In this document: piece after piece, positions 31,763 to 42,691 of the stretch
Position numbering within the stretch: the first letter of the stretch is position 1
How the letters are laid out: every line of letters starts with the position of its first letter
Origin: Trissonchulus latispiculum
Taxonomy: Eukaryota > Nematoda > Enoplea > Enoplida > Ironidae
Length of the DNA stretch: 64,000 nucleotides
Assembly (NCBI GenBank): GCA_030248195.1
Contig: JASAND010021140.1
Span: forward strand, 1-64,000
Direction: 5' to 3'
Notes under the pieces: model-generated
Seen by the model: only the letters and a program-made list of their open reading frames with translations
Database searches by the model: none
What the model was told of the DNA's origin: nothing
Program-made: the position numbers and the translations under genes

Positions 31763-32300
31763 GTAAGAAAAAAGAATTTGGAATTTCATATTTTTCCGGG
31801 TTTTCTCTCATTTTTAAATGCCCCCCTCTTTGAGAATGTCTAAACCACTGTGAGATTCCAAACTGTTCGCAGTTCGAATTTGGTTTCGTGAACATGTTTC
31901 TAAATTTTCGAACTGAACATCTCTCCCGCAGTTTAGAAAATTGGCGGAGTTCCCCACTAAACTTCAGAGAGCGAAAGTAGTTCGTAAATTTTTTGGTATA
32001 TAGATTAATCGCGTGAGCGTCGGGTGGCGGTTAGTGCCAACTTGATTTTTTAATCTTTATAATTGTTATGATAGATCAGGAACAAACTGCACTATGTATA
32101 CACTTTGAAGTAATGGGAGGGTCACTCTTTTCTGATGTTTCTATTGCTATTCAGATCTATAGTACATATGTTCTTCGTGGCGTCTTTTTCATCTTCTAAA
32201 GTTAGATGATTGGCCTGGCACGGGAGCTGTTAAATTTTGGGTCATCGATCATCTAACCTTAGTCCTTTTTTCATACTTACGTACATATAATTATTTTCAG

Positions 32301-32524
32301 TGGACGAAGCCGGAGAGTCCTCCTACGAGACCGGGTCTGTGGAGGATCTGACTGGCACCGTGGTGGGGGCGGCGGCGGCCCGTGGCAGTCTTCCGCTGGA
32401 CTCGGATCAGTCTCGCATCACGGTTCGCAATCGATCCCGCAGCGGGAACAGTCGGCGACACCATTCTTCCATGGGCTCTCGAAGGGCCAGCTCTCTGGCG
32501 CCCTTCTCCTGTCCGCCCTCTCAG
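32301..32524 (+). CDS. shugoshin-like protein, Ser/Arg-rich exon
   Basis: Acceptor TTATTTTCAG, donor CAG|GTACTA (phase 0). It has an acidic part (DEAGESSYETGSVEDLTG), then RNRSRSGNSRRHHSSMGSRR, predicted disordered and basic. GC content is much higher than the flanking introns, typical of exons in this gene. Confidence 0.7.
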
Positions 32525-32859
32525 GTACTATTCATTCATAGTGCCGTTTAACGTCTATGGCGTCTGCAAACGTTTTGCACCAGAAAACATACCATATAAA
32601 AGTCTTAAGAAATTCGTTTCATTAAGAATCTCTTTAAATGTTAACATATCTTATGCTCGTACTGTATTTTGTTTTCCTATGTTTAACACGTTGTCATGTT
32701 AGGTGTTCTCGCGATAAGTGCAATTCAATTTTGTTGTTTTGCGGACCCATGGGATTGAGTGTGCCCTGTAGTGCAAGTGAGATTTAAATCGGTGATGATA
32801 AAAAACTTTCGACCCCCCCCCTGTCTAAGTTCTGATTCGGTAGGAGGTGCAATTTACAG

Positions 32860-33112
32860 GCGCGTAGCCATGGGGGGGGGCGAGGGGGGCATGCCCCCCG
32901 AAATCGGAGACAAAAAGAAAAATTTTTAATGAGTAGCAGCAGCTTGCATAAATATTCCGAAAAAATTTCGCCTGCGGCGCTACTTTTGAACGAAAATATC
33001 TCAATGAGCACTAGATTTTGCTTGAACTTGTCCACCAACGGTTCAGTTGGGGTAGAAATTTCAGAGCTTTTTTGGCTTGCCCCCCTCCGAAATTTTTTTC
33101 TGGCTACGCTAG
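32860..33112. mobile_element. MITE with GCGTAGCCA ends and G tracts
   Basis: Left end GGCGCGTAGCCATGGGGGGG, right end CCCCCCTCCG and TGGCTACGCTAGTGG: terminal inverted repeats adjoined by G/C tracts, about 250 bp, non-coding, in the intron before the exon at 33204. Confidence 0.6.
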
Positions 33113-33203
33113 TGGAATTTATGACAACTAGGTAAAGCTAAACGTTTTGAACTGTCACGACGTCGTGTTCTAACTCTGACTCTTTTTCCTGTTGCGTGTT
33201 TAG

Positions 33204-33947
33204 CTGGCGGCGCCAAACTGTCTGGACGAACAGGAAGGATCAGAACCGCATCTGCCGTCCTCAGATCAACCGCAACAGCCACAGTCGACCACCGCCTCAA
33301 GAACTGTGATCCATCCCCCCGCCGCAAATCCTGAGTCTTCCTTTTCTGCCGCCAGTCCTCCACTCCAGCGTCCTCCACGCCTGTCCGTCGTACCCCCGGT
33401 CGCTGGTCGACGCCTGTCGGTGGGCTACGCCACTGCCACGGCTGGCGCCTCTCCCATCGTCAAACCCCAGCCAGGCCCCCCTTCCTCACTGATGCGGTCC
33501 ACCTCCCGATCATCCCTGTCCAAATCTCAGTCCGGCCTGATCCTAACTCCGCCGTCCGTTGTTGCTTGTAGCTCGACCTCGGCTGAGGCCGATCCTAAAC
33601 GACAACTGCAGAAGGAAAATTATCTGCCGGCTGCTGGTGCCTCTGAAAAACCTCCTGCCGCCGTCCCTCTCGCCGCGCGCAGCAGATTCAGTTCGGGGGC
33701 TTTTCTGCCGGAACTGGTGACGGGTCGGGCCGGGCCGACTGCCTCGGTAGAGCAGCCTGCTATTAGTCATAAACGAAGGAAGCTGGCTGGACTTGGCGGA
33801 GGTCCGATGACAGAGGGTGAACCGAGGCGCGTCGGGGACTCGCCGCCCATCCGCCCGATGCCCCCGGAGGTTGCCGTTATGGCCTATGTGAAGGGCGTGA
33901 CTCCGGACAAATATTGTCCCGGATATCAGGAACACTACAGAGAACAG
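33204..33947 (+). CDS. shugoshin-like protein, large disordered exon
   Basis: Acceptor GTGTTTAG, donor CAG|GTTTGT; 248 codons, phase 0 at both ends. Rich in Pro, Ser, Ala and Gln. The exon closes with an ordered-looking segment, PEVAVMAYVKGVTPDKYCPG and YQEHYREQ, which may be a short conserved motif. Long unstructured centres are normal in shugoshins, but I recognise no named domain. Open frames on the opposite strand here are shadows. Confidence 0.75.
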
Positions 33948-34488
33948 GTTTGTAGAGCAGGTCGTCTATGCTATGCTAATGTGTTGATTGGTCTCTAGTA
34001 GTATTGTGCAATTTGCCACACCCTTTTGGGAAGTAGTCATACTTCCCAAAAGTGGATGGAAAGCTGCGGTGTTGGTTTTAAATTGCTAAGCAATGCTTTG
34101 GGCAGCTGCCCCCTTCATTAGTCTAAAATTTGCTGCTGTCGCAGAAGCGCAGAAGTTGTGCCTTTCTCTCCCCGTGTCATCGTTTTTCAAGGCGCACGGG
34201 GAACCCAATATTTTGCAAAAACGGTCTTTTAGTTTTTAGGACATATCTTCCAAAACTATTCCCGTTAGTTTAGGGGCAGCCCTTGAAAAACATTCAAGGA
34301 GCTTCATTTCAAAGGCTCGCACAATTCTTCTTCTACTGCTATCAATTTCCAGAAAAAACTTTCCTTTCAGCAATCTGCATTTTAGATCCGCCACTGCTTT
34401 TTTCTGTATTTCATGTAATGTGAAAAATGTTTAAATTGTTATACGTATCTACGTACGAGTATATACAGTAACCTACTTTTGTTTCCAG

Positions 34489-35831
34489 AAACGCATTGGC
34501 AGCCTAAGCAGTGAGGATTCAGTGAACACAGCCAGCCTATTTCCTACCACGGCCGAAAACACCCCAGTTGGCGAGGGTGATGATAGGATTTCGTCCAACA
34601 ACAACAACAACAACAACGATCTGAATTCCACGATAGTACTGAGCAATCCTAGCATGTCACTGCTGACAGTACCCGCTACAGTCAGCGGAAACAGCGGCAA
34701 ACCTGCTGCGCTGCAGCGTGCGGGAAAGGCCGTCCCGGACACGGCCACCGCAAAGTCCACCTCCAAAAGTGGTGAAGGAGGTAGGTTGGTTTTCCGACGC
34801 GGCCGACTGAACTGTCTCAAGCTGGACGGCAGCGGAAAGCCGGTGTCTGCGCGTGCGCATGGGCAGATTGACGACGACGACGATGATGATGATTCTGACA
34901 AGCCTTTGGGCACCCCTACCATCGGTGATCTGAATAGGGGCGGTCGCCTGACAGCGGCCGTGGCCAAGTCTATACTGGCCGTGGATACGCCTGGCAGCTG
35001 TTCTGATATGGAAACGACCCCCCTGGCCAGCCTGTCCAAACGTTTGGCCGCCAACAACACTGTTGTTCAGCCCTCGCCCACGGCTGACCTCCTACAGCCT
35101 CCGGGGCCCGTATCCATAGCTAACTCGGACTCGCGTCCTTCCTCAGCCCTATCGTCTACAGGGGATGCTGACAGTCGTCCCAGCAGTCGACTAAGTCGTC
35201 GGTGTACCTTTGTAATTAACAAAGAAAAAGTTGATGATACGGCCCCTGCCGCCGTCACAACCACTAAAGTTGAAGATGAGGACAGGGCCCCCTCAAAGTC
35301 GTCCAGTCGGGCTGGCACTAATCCGACCCCTGATCTGGATAATGGTTCAGCCGACGACGGCGATTCGGATGACAGCTGGAATCCGCCAAAGCCGGCCAAA
35401 ACGAAATCGAAGAAGAACGCAGGCGCAACTAGATCAAGTCGATCTAAACCGTCGGTGCCGACCGCTGCCCGAAAATCGGCGACTGCCAGCAAGAAGCGTA
35501 GCACTGGCCATCCCCCGCAGCCCAAGGATCAACTCCTGTCCGTTCCCCCGGTCAAAGTGCCGAAAAAGAGTCGGAGCAAACCGACTCCGCCGGTTTCTGT
35601 CGGCTGTGGAGTCGAGCCCCGACCTCCGTCCTCGCGAAGTCGGCCCAGCAGCCGGCTGACCAGCAAAGACTCGATCGGTTCCTCGGTTTCCCTGGGGCTG
35701 AGTGATTTCAGTGGTGAGCCGGGACCGGCGGCTGGCGGTGACCCAGATCGGGAGAGTACTTCGGCAGCGGGACGTGCCAGACGCCAGGCTGCCCCCAAAG
35801 TGGGCGCCTTTAAGGAACCCTCGCTGATACA
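34489..35831 (+). CDS. shugoshin-like protein, large exon carrying the SGO C-terminal motif
   Basis: Acceptor TTGTTTCCAG, donor CA|GTTAGT; 447 codons. Contains an Asn run (about 34602), an Asp run (DDDDDDDD at about 34870), many basic Ser/Lys patches (KTKSKKNAGATRSSRSK) and, at the end, GRARRQAAPKVGAFKEPSL. That last block is the shugoshin C-terminal (SGO) motif, which binds centromeric histone H2A phosphorylated by Bub1. The motif is completed by the next exon (KLRQ). No catalytic domain is expected. The eight exons together give about 1036 residues, long for the family. Confidence 0.8.
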
Positions 35832-36142
35832 GTTAGTTTTAGCTTAAATTTTTTCACATTAATTTTCTTTTTTGTTAGTTTGTTTTAATGTGTGAGAGAT
35901 AGATGCCTAATAGAAATAACTGTCCGCTATGAAATTTCTTTGACCGAGCTGATGATAGACTTGGAGAGACTCTATTGAAGTTGACGCTCTGAGCAATTTT
36001 TGACTAGATTTATTTTAATTTTTTGTTACCATCACTTAGGATATGGCCTAATTTTCTGATCTGTTCCATGTATACATATTTGCTGATTTTAATTTATTGA
36101 ACATTGATTTATTGATTTGTTGAAACGACGTTTCTTTTTCAG

Positions 36143-36158
36143 AAAACTGCGACAATGA
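36143..36158 (+). CDS. shugoshin-like protein, terminal coding exon
   Basis: After the acceptor TTCTTTTTCAG, the split codon and AAACTGCGACAATGA give QKLRQ and stop. With the preceding exon this makes KEPSLIQKLRQ, matching the KEPxLxxKLRR ending of shugoshin proteins. The very small exon was accepted because phase, acceptor and motif all agree. No confident poly(A) signal was identified nearby. Confidence 0.75.
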
Positions 36159-37084
36159 CGATGTCCAACGTCTGTCAAGACTATAAAGTGGTGTGTGGTA
36201 ACTTAGTCCTGTCTTTGTGTAATACTCTACACTGTCCACTGTCTGGACCTGACAAGAATTATACAACTAATTTTAATGGAATATACAACTAATTTTTTAT
36301 GTCCAGTGTTTGTCCTATGCATAGAACTGTTTATGCTGCTTTTATTATTGTCATTCCTTTTTCTCTATTTTATACTACTGTCTGTCTAGGTGATTTTTGT
36401 CATTCTACTCTATTTTAAAGTTGTGATGTTTTGTTACTGGTTGTTTTTGAAAGGAAAACTGTTCAATAGAGCTCAATGTTGATGAATTTTTTCTGGAAAT
36501 ACGATTTTTTTCAATGGTTTGAGCTGTAAAAAGTTGTTGTAAAATGTGTTTTATTAACTGTATGTTGTGTCTGATTGCCATTGACTAGGTTTTTGTTTTT
36601 ACTAACTACTAAACTCTATATTATACTCTTTATATACCGATTTACTCTTGCAGTGGCCCATCCCTTTCTGTTGATTGAATTTGGTAGTCCTTTGAGCAGT
36701 TGAGTTAAAATTGGTATGGACATGTTTTTGAGTACTGATATCTCAAATAGTAAAATTTCTGATTGGCGCAGCTCTGCTTTCTCACCCGGATAACCTTGAC
36801 TACACTTTGGTCCTTCCTATTTACAGGTGTTCTCTGCCACCCAGACAACCTCGATATGCTTTTGCGTGACAATTTTCGAATCTAGTTTTTAGAAATCGAA
36901 ACATTTCACTGTGCCTGTAACTTATTCGATAACTGGGAATAGCACTTATTTTTGCACTTGTTTGTAAGATGCTTGAAACTTGTGTGTTTTTGCGATTTTT
37001 ATGTATAATTCTTTGTTGCATTACTTGTGATAGTCACTCATGTAATTAAATAAGTCTGGTTTTTTCGTTTAAGCCAGGAGCTCT
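36159..37084. other. 3' flank of the shugoshin-like gene, likely UTR and intergenic
   Basis: T-rich sequence without further coding evidence. Confidence 0.4.
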
Positions 37085-37510
37085 GGGGCCCGTTGCATAA
37101 AACTTATTACTAATAAATTATTAGTGATTAGTTGATTAGTGCAGCAGTTTTACTGATAATAACTAAAGTTAGGAACGAGCAACAGAGATATTCTTATGTC
37201 ATTTTATAGCTTCTGAAATGCTCTAACAAACTATGCAGTCAAAATTCGTATGCAATTAATGTCTGGGGTAAGCCATCAGAAAAATCCTAAAAATTCACGA
37301 TTTTGTTGATATTTCTGATCAAAATCATTGAGTAGGCAAACATTTCTGAAATTCTTAGCAAATTTTAGATTAGTCAAATCATTTCCTTCAAAGAATACCT
37401 AAGACAACAAAATCTGTTGATTCTATCACTAGTTTTTGTCATTTTTACTGCTACACTAATCAACTAATCACTAATAATTTATTAGTAATAAGTTTTATGC
37501 AACGGGCCCC
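37085..37510. mobile_element. 426-bp MITE with about 60-bp terminal inverted repeats
   Basis: Both ends read GGGGCCCGTTGCATAAAACT, continuing inverted for about 60 bp (TTATTACTAATAAATTATTA, then GTGATTAGTTGATTAGTG). No coding capacity. A target-site duplication is not clean (AGCT occurs on both sides). MITEs starting GGGCCCGTTGCATAAA are common in invertebrate genomes. Confidence 0.85.
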
Positions 37511-38416
37511 AGCTTAGTAGCTCTCTGTAATCTGGCTCAAAACCCGTGCTTCTTGATTAGCCAAGACGTCTGATAAAATGGCAATCATCCAGCAATGTTG
37601 AAACCCTATCGGAGAAGGAGGGTTTATGGAACAAGCACGTTCTTCTCGAAAAACTCCCAGGACATTTCCTGAAACAGCAGCTGAAAAACTGGAGTTAAAA
37701 TAATTTGAATATTAATTTGAATATACGAGTGCGTGGTCCCATACGGGGGTAGCTCCTTCGCTTAGTAGATTTGTCTTTGTGTTCTCCTGGTTTCAGCATA
37801 AAATTGTATGTAAATGTAAGCATCTAGTGGGTTAACGAATATCACTAATCGGCCCACCGATACTGAAAATATGCTTAACGGTTCAGCAAACTTAGAGGGA
37901 CTTTTCGGTTTCTTAAGCGACGCAAAGCCGCTTTCGAGAAATCAGAAATGTATTACCCATACCAAACTTTAGCACCATTTCCCTAGAAATTAGCTGTACA
38001 GAGGCAGCAATACAAAAATCAAATGTCTTAGCTCTTAAACTGCCACGGAAGGGAAACTCATTTTCTGTTTATCTAACTTTGGTTCAATTCAGTGGTGTGC
38101 AGATTAACTGACGAGAGCTTTGCCTCAACATACATGAAAACCAGTACCTACTACCTATTGACCGAGATCTTCGTTTAACATCTGCAGGCAGAATTTGAAC
38201 AAACCTATTGTTTCCTGAACACAATCTCTCTATCGATTGTGCTAAACCTATCTTCGTCATCAGTGCCAATATCAGCAAAGCAAAATCACAGTTTTCTACA
38301 CAGAACAGAAACATAACTGCTCTAATTTCTGCATCCTATTTTCTGCCAAGCCAACTAAGAGTACACGTTCAAGCAACAATCCGCCTTTATTTACATAGTT
38401 TAAAACTGATTGTAGT
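37511..38416. other. unassigned intergenic DNA
   Basis: No exon or repeat recognised. Confidence 0.35.
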
Positions 38417-38740
38417 CTTACACTTTAGGGGTCAAAAAATTTCTGTAGAAAATTTTTTCAAGCAAATTCAACGAAAATTTCTTTACGGGGCTATTCGAGA
38501 GTGGCGGCTTCAGTAAAAACTACAAACTTTGACGTAGTTGACGTAGCTGGTGCAACAGAGATAGATTCGAATTCTACATACAATCCCGAACTGAGTCGCC
38601 CTAGAGGTGGCGGATTTACAGCTACTTTAAAATTTGTATTTTTACTGAAACCGCCAGCCTCGAAAATCCCCGTACGCAAATTTTCGCTGAATTTGGTCGA
38701 AAGTTGCCATCAAAAATCTTTTTTATACCTAAAGTGTAAG
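38417..38740. mobile_element. MITE with CTTACACTTTAGG ends
   Basis: The left end CTTACACTTTAGG is inverted as CCTAAAGTGTAAG on the right. Inner blocks are also inverted (GTGGCGGCTTCAGTAAAAAC against ATTTTTACTGAAACCGCC). The 96-codon frame across it is incidental. Confidence 0.65.
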
Positions 38741-40316
38741 ATAACCAAACAGAAAATCTGTTTTGTTTGTACAACAAAAATAGTTGCTTAATACTAGTTT
38801 AATACGTTCAAGACGAAGCAGGATTCAGCACGCAATAGAATAAGAAAAAACCAATTAATGAAGAACAACAAGTTGAAAAACAGTTCAAGTATTCAAATAG
38901 AATCCCAATAGCATTGCACATTCAATTTTGGCTGTTTCGGGGTGTGACCTAACCGTGGCTCATATTGTTTATGAATACACAATACTATCTAGAGACAATG
39001 TGACCCACCGGTGGGTCCACAGCTTTTAGGCTCATTTCGATGCCTTTGGGATATGTTTATCAAGTGTTCACACTTTTCTTGCGAGTTTCTCTTTATTTTC
39101 ACGTTTTTACCGGTCGAGCGCGAGTTTTTTGGGTAACCGAACATAGGGCTGATACAACACGCTCTATTTGCAGTACATTTCTATTTTTCCACGGCAAAAC
39201 TAATAATTTCGTAAAACGAATAAGTAAAGCAAAACTAATAATGTTGATAACCAGAGTTTATTCGTCGCCGACCTTTTGCCAAAAATGGTAAATTTTCTAC
39301 TTATCCAACGATATCCAAAGTTTGTGCCAAATTTGAAGCTAGTATATAATGATAATAATTCCACAAGGAGTCTGTTGGCGCTACAACAAAAATGAGCTTT
39401 TTCATTAATACACTCTGAAGGGACTGCAGCAACAAGTAACAGCAATAAACGATACAGTAGCGAATAGAACAACCGCACATCCTACAGTTCCTGCATATTA
39501 ACAATAGCCTGCTACTTAACAATCCTGCAACTATGCTATATATTTAGTAATGGGCACCGGATATTTTTCATATACGGATATTCGACTACTTTGCGTTATC
39601 TGCCGATTCAAAACTTAAATTTTTCTATTCCACAATTAAATTTCAACTTTTTCTTTTAATTTAATTTTTCGGTGCGCAGTGGCCTGCCATTATACAGTCA
39701 GGATATAACCTCGGCTTGAAAAATTATTTTTAAAGAAATTGAATATATATTTAAGTTTTGAAATTTTTGTTAAGTTTTGTTAATTTTTATTACGTTTATC
39801 TGAAATGTAGACGGATGTCCGGGTACCGGATAGTTTTTCAAAATAGGATATTATCCAGTACCAGTGCCATCACTACTATATACCTCCAAACAATCCTATA
39901 ATTAACTACTCTGTGCCATGCTATAGACACAACGATTAAATTCCAAGAAGACCTATACATAACATACTTGACACACACTATCCTAGAACTGTGCCTTGTT
40001 CACAAATAAAGCACGCCCGGTTAGAGTAGATAAAGTTTTTAAACTGGTTTATCCCTCCAGTCTAGCAAAAAGATGATCTGTTTAGGTATCTACTTTCTAA
40101 ACCTTGTGCGCAAAAAGAATTGTATTAGTTTTAATTCTTTTAAGTCGTTCAACTTTCAGCGAGAAAAGACCCTACAAATCAGTCAGACACTCTCTGGACT
40201 CGTACGTCCAGCTGGGAGCTTCCACTCAACTCACCCACCCTCTAGATCCTCCCATTCCAGTTCGCCTTTAACATACACTTTTTTCGCAAAATGTATATAC
40301 AATGACACTCGCTCTA
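38741..40316. other. unassigned DNA 3' of the poly(A) polymerase gene
   Basis: No gene seen. Two diverged GGATAT-rich phrases (39560-39590 and 39820-39860) may be an inverted pair of a small element. Confidence 0.35.
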
Positions 40317-40864
40317 CTAAAACCTATTGATTTCACAGCATATACCAAGCGCATCTAAGCTGAGCAACTGTGTACTAAGTCTAACATGGGTGTACATAAA
40401 GGCCGAGATAATGCGAACAAAGTGTTCCTTCCTGTGCACACAACGGGCCGTATTCACCCGGTCAAAGGGCTCCTCGATATAGATGAAAAAATCGGGCAGA
40501 TCCTTGGGCAGGGCCGAACGAGGCTTGGCAGCCCCGTCTCGTATGGAAATATAGTCCTGGTCAAAGTTGAACAGAGCGTAGTAGGCAAAAAATCGGGTCA
40601 AGAGTTCGGCCACCGACTGCTCATTGCGCGGCTGAATCATCTTCGAGAGGTGTAGGGAGCCGAACAAGTGCATTTGGTGGAGGGGCAGGCGGGCGTCAAA
40701 TCGCTCCGGGAGGAGACTCTGAAGGTTGGGCAGAACGGGGGGCGAGACGGCAGCCTGGAGGAAGTGGATCAGCATTAGGGTGATGGAATAGCTGTTCAGC
40801 GTGCCATTTTTGGCGTCGCTGATCTCGTTCAGTTGGGCCCAGTCTTTGATGATCACAGCCAACA
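40317..40864 (-). CDS. GLD-2-like poly(A) polymerase, last coding exon (PAP-associated domain)
   Basis: Minus strand. The acceptor TGTTTTCAG at 40865-40867 is followed by VLAVIIKDWAQLNEISDAKN, then GTLNSYSITLMLIHFLQ, PPVLPNLQ and IEEPFDRVNTARCVHRKEHF, ending at TAG. These are hallmark blocks of GLD-2/TENT2 non-canonical poly(A) polymerases (human KKWA, GTLSSYSLVLMVLHYLQ, EEPFDGTNTAR). The nucleotide-recognition and central domains are therefore present. The family adds or extends poly(A) tails on cytoplasmic mRNAs, classically in germline and neurons, with an RNA-binding partner such as GLD-3 or CPEB. Together the four exons make 376 residues. Confidence 0.92.
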
Positions 40865-41000
40865 CTGAAAACATTAAACAGAAAGACAAAGAATATTTTA
40901 CAAAACATGGACACAACATGTGGTTGAAAATTCGGTTTCAGATTAGGCACCAGGGTAGCGCAAATAAAGCACTTTGAACTTTCTCTCACTTCCCAAAGAA

Positions 41001-41150
41001 ATGTGTGTGGTGTGTGTGTGTGTCTGTGTGTTTGTGTGTGTGTGTGTTGTGTCTGTGTATGTGTGTGTGTGTGTGTTGTCTGTGTGTGTGTGTGTGGTGT
41101 GTGTGTGGTGTGTGTTTGTGTGTGTGTATGTGTGTCTGTGTGGTGTGTGT

Positions 41151-41184
<34 letters not shown>

Positions 41185-41228
41185 CTGTGTGTGTCTGTGT
41201 GTCTGTGTGTGTGTATGTGTGTGTGCTT
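41001..41228. repeat. (GT)n-rich microsatellite
   Basis: About 230 bases of TG repeats with scattered C and A interruptions, in the last intron of the poly(A) polymerase gene (T/G strand is antisense to the gene). The Cys/Val frames it generates are not proteins. A 35-base phrase (GTTCTTAGATTTTCAACGAA and on) follows twice at 41230-41290. Confidence 0.9.
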
Positions 41229-41462
41229 ACGTTCTTAGATTTTCAACGAAATTTTCACGTGCGTTCTTAGATTTTCAACGAAATTTTCACCAATTTAAGC
41301 CTGAACCACTTAAAATTAGTCATTTTCTAGTGTTTTTTGCAGTTTTCACACAAAAAACAGCACAAATTCGGAAAATTTTTCCAAAAATATGCCCCGATCG
41401 ATGGCCTCCCATGAAGCCCCCGTCCCCATAAATTTTGGCCTAAACATAAGCCAGCAGTTCAC

Positions 41463-41705
41463 CTGGGAATCGTTCATCAATTCCAGCATAATAGTGGAGC
41501 AAATGAGAATTGTAGATTCCGGTCAGACTGTTGCAGTTCAGGTCCACTTCCAGGCCACTGTACTCCCCGAAGAAGTTTAGCCTTAGAATGGGCACTTTGG
41601 CATTAATGAATTCAATGTGGGAGACACAGGGACAACGATTCAGCATTCTTCGGACTCTTCGAAGAACATCAAGAGCAAAGGCTTTGTTACCATCAAAATT
41701 CTTGG
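41463..41705 (-). CDS. GLD-2-like poly(A) polymerase, third coding exon
   Basis: Minus strand, acceptor TTACTTTAG, donor CCCAG|GTGAAC. It encodes AKNFDGNKAFALDVLRRVRR, then INAKVPILRLNFF, LEVDLNCNSLTGIYNSHLL and GIDERFP. VPILRL plus VDLNCN carries the third catalytic aspartate (human VEFDLNVNN). Splice phases 1/1 join cleanly to both neighbours. Its acceptor and first six bases lie in the first copy of a five-copy 70-bp tandem repeat. Confidence 0.92.
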
Positions 41706-42040
41706 CTAAAGTAAAGAATTCCCTAGGCGTATAAGGATGAAAACGGGTTTATAATCAAATCGATAAAATTCTTGGCTAAAGTAAAGAATTCCCTAGGCGT
41801 ATAAGGATGAAAACGGGTTTATAATCAAATCGATAAAATTCTTGGCTAAAGCAAAGAATTCCCTAGGCGTATAAGGATGAAAACGGGTTTATAATCAAAT
41901 CGATAAAATTCTTGGCTAAAGTAAAGAATTCCCTAGGCGTATAAGGATGAAAACGGGTTTATAATCAAATCGATAAAATTCTTGGCTAAAGTAAAGAATT
42001 CCCTAGGCGTATAAGGATGAAAATGGTCTTATTTAATCAA
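41695..42040 (-). repeat. five-copy 70-bp tandem repeat containing a splice acceptor
   Basis: CTTGGCTAAA starts at 41701, 41771, 41841, 41911 and 41981, each exactly 70 bp apart, with nearly no changes between the first four copies (one T-to-C in the third) and drift at the end of the fifth. Each unit includes the polypyrimidine tract, the TTTAG acceptor and the first bases of the poly(A) polymerase exon (minus strand). Only the copy at 41701 is followed by the exon. Confidence 0.92.
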
Positions 42041-42144
42041 ATCAATTTATCTTTATTTTTTGTATTTATTTTTATCAAACTATTTAGGCATCGATTGGAG
42101 CCCACCCCAACTTTGCAGAAGGTACACAGAATGTTAGGTCCTAC

Positions 42145-42296
42145 CAGTTGATAAGCTTGGAACAAAGCTCAAATCCATGTCAGCATTGCGAGATCCCAGT
42201 AGATTCACCGTGCTGCCCACAGCGTACAGTTCGCAGCATTGACCAAATCCTGGCATCAGCCACCGCAGTAGCTCCTGTCTCAACGCCATCTTCCAT
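42145..42296 (-). CDS. GLD-2-like poly(A) polymerase, second coding exon (catalytic DxD)
   Basis: Minus strand, acceptor CTCATTTAAG, donor CTG|GTAGGA. Encodes KMALRQELLRWLMPG, then LYAVGSTVNLLGSRNADMDL and SFVPSL. GS followed by DMD is the nucleotidyltransferase signature with the two metal-binding aspartates, so with the VDLN aspartate in the next exon the active site looks complete. Confidence 0.9.
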
Positions 42297-42503
42297 CTTA
42301 AATGAGATTGCACAAAATACAAGCTACACACACAAGCAATTCTTTCAAATTAGAATCAGCGAATTGAAATAACATCCCAAAATTACAAACTACGTGAAAT
42401 AGAAAAATAAGTACGTCAGGTTGCTATTGGGCAAATGGAAAGGCGCAAACATGGACTAAGAAAATACAAAATGGCTGATATTGACATAAACCTATGGACT
42501 CAC

Positions 42504-42691
42504 TGAAATCGTTCAGCCGTCTGACGATTCCGACGATAGTAGTCCCACATTTCCTGCTCCAGCTGAGGTAGGGAGCCCAGTAACGGCGCGATGGGAGCAG
42601 CGGTCAGCGGCAGCGATTCCTGCGATCCAAATAGGCCCGAATCCGTCGCCGAAGTCGATACTGACGGTCTCACGGTCAAATGATTCCCCAT
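42504..42691 (-). CDS. GLD-2-like poly(A) polymerase, first coding exon
   Basis: Minus strand. It begins with MGNHLTVRPSVSTSATDSGL and ends LEQEMWDYYRRNRQTAERF before the donor CA|GTGAGT. The helix ending in QTAERF corresponds to the segment just before the catalytic core in GLD-2 proteins. A frame upstream of this Met stays open, but TTTTTCCAG sits 14 bases 5' of it and looks like a UTR splice acceptor, so this Met was chosen. The N-terminal disordered region is short for the family (human TENT2 has about 484 residues in total). Confidence 0.8.

Noticed and set aside
34473..35525. Long minus-strand frames (195 and 152 codons)
   Set aside because: They are antisense shadows of the GC-rich shugoshin-like exon, which has splice support and the family motif on the plus strand.
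41001..41431. Three overlapping Cys/Val-rich open frames
   Set aside because: They are generated by the GT microsatellite in an intron of the poly(A) polymerase gene and have no start context or other residues.
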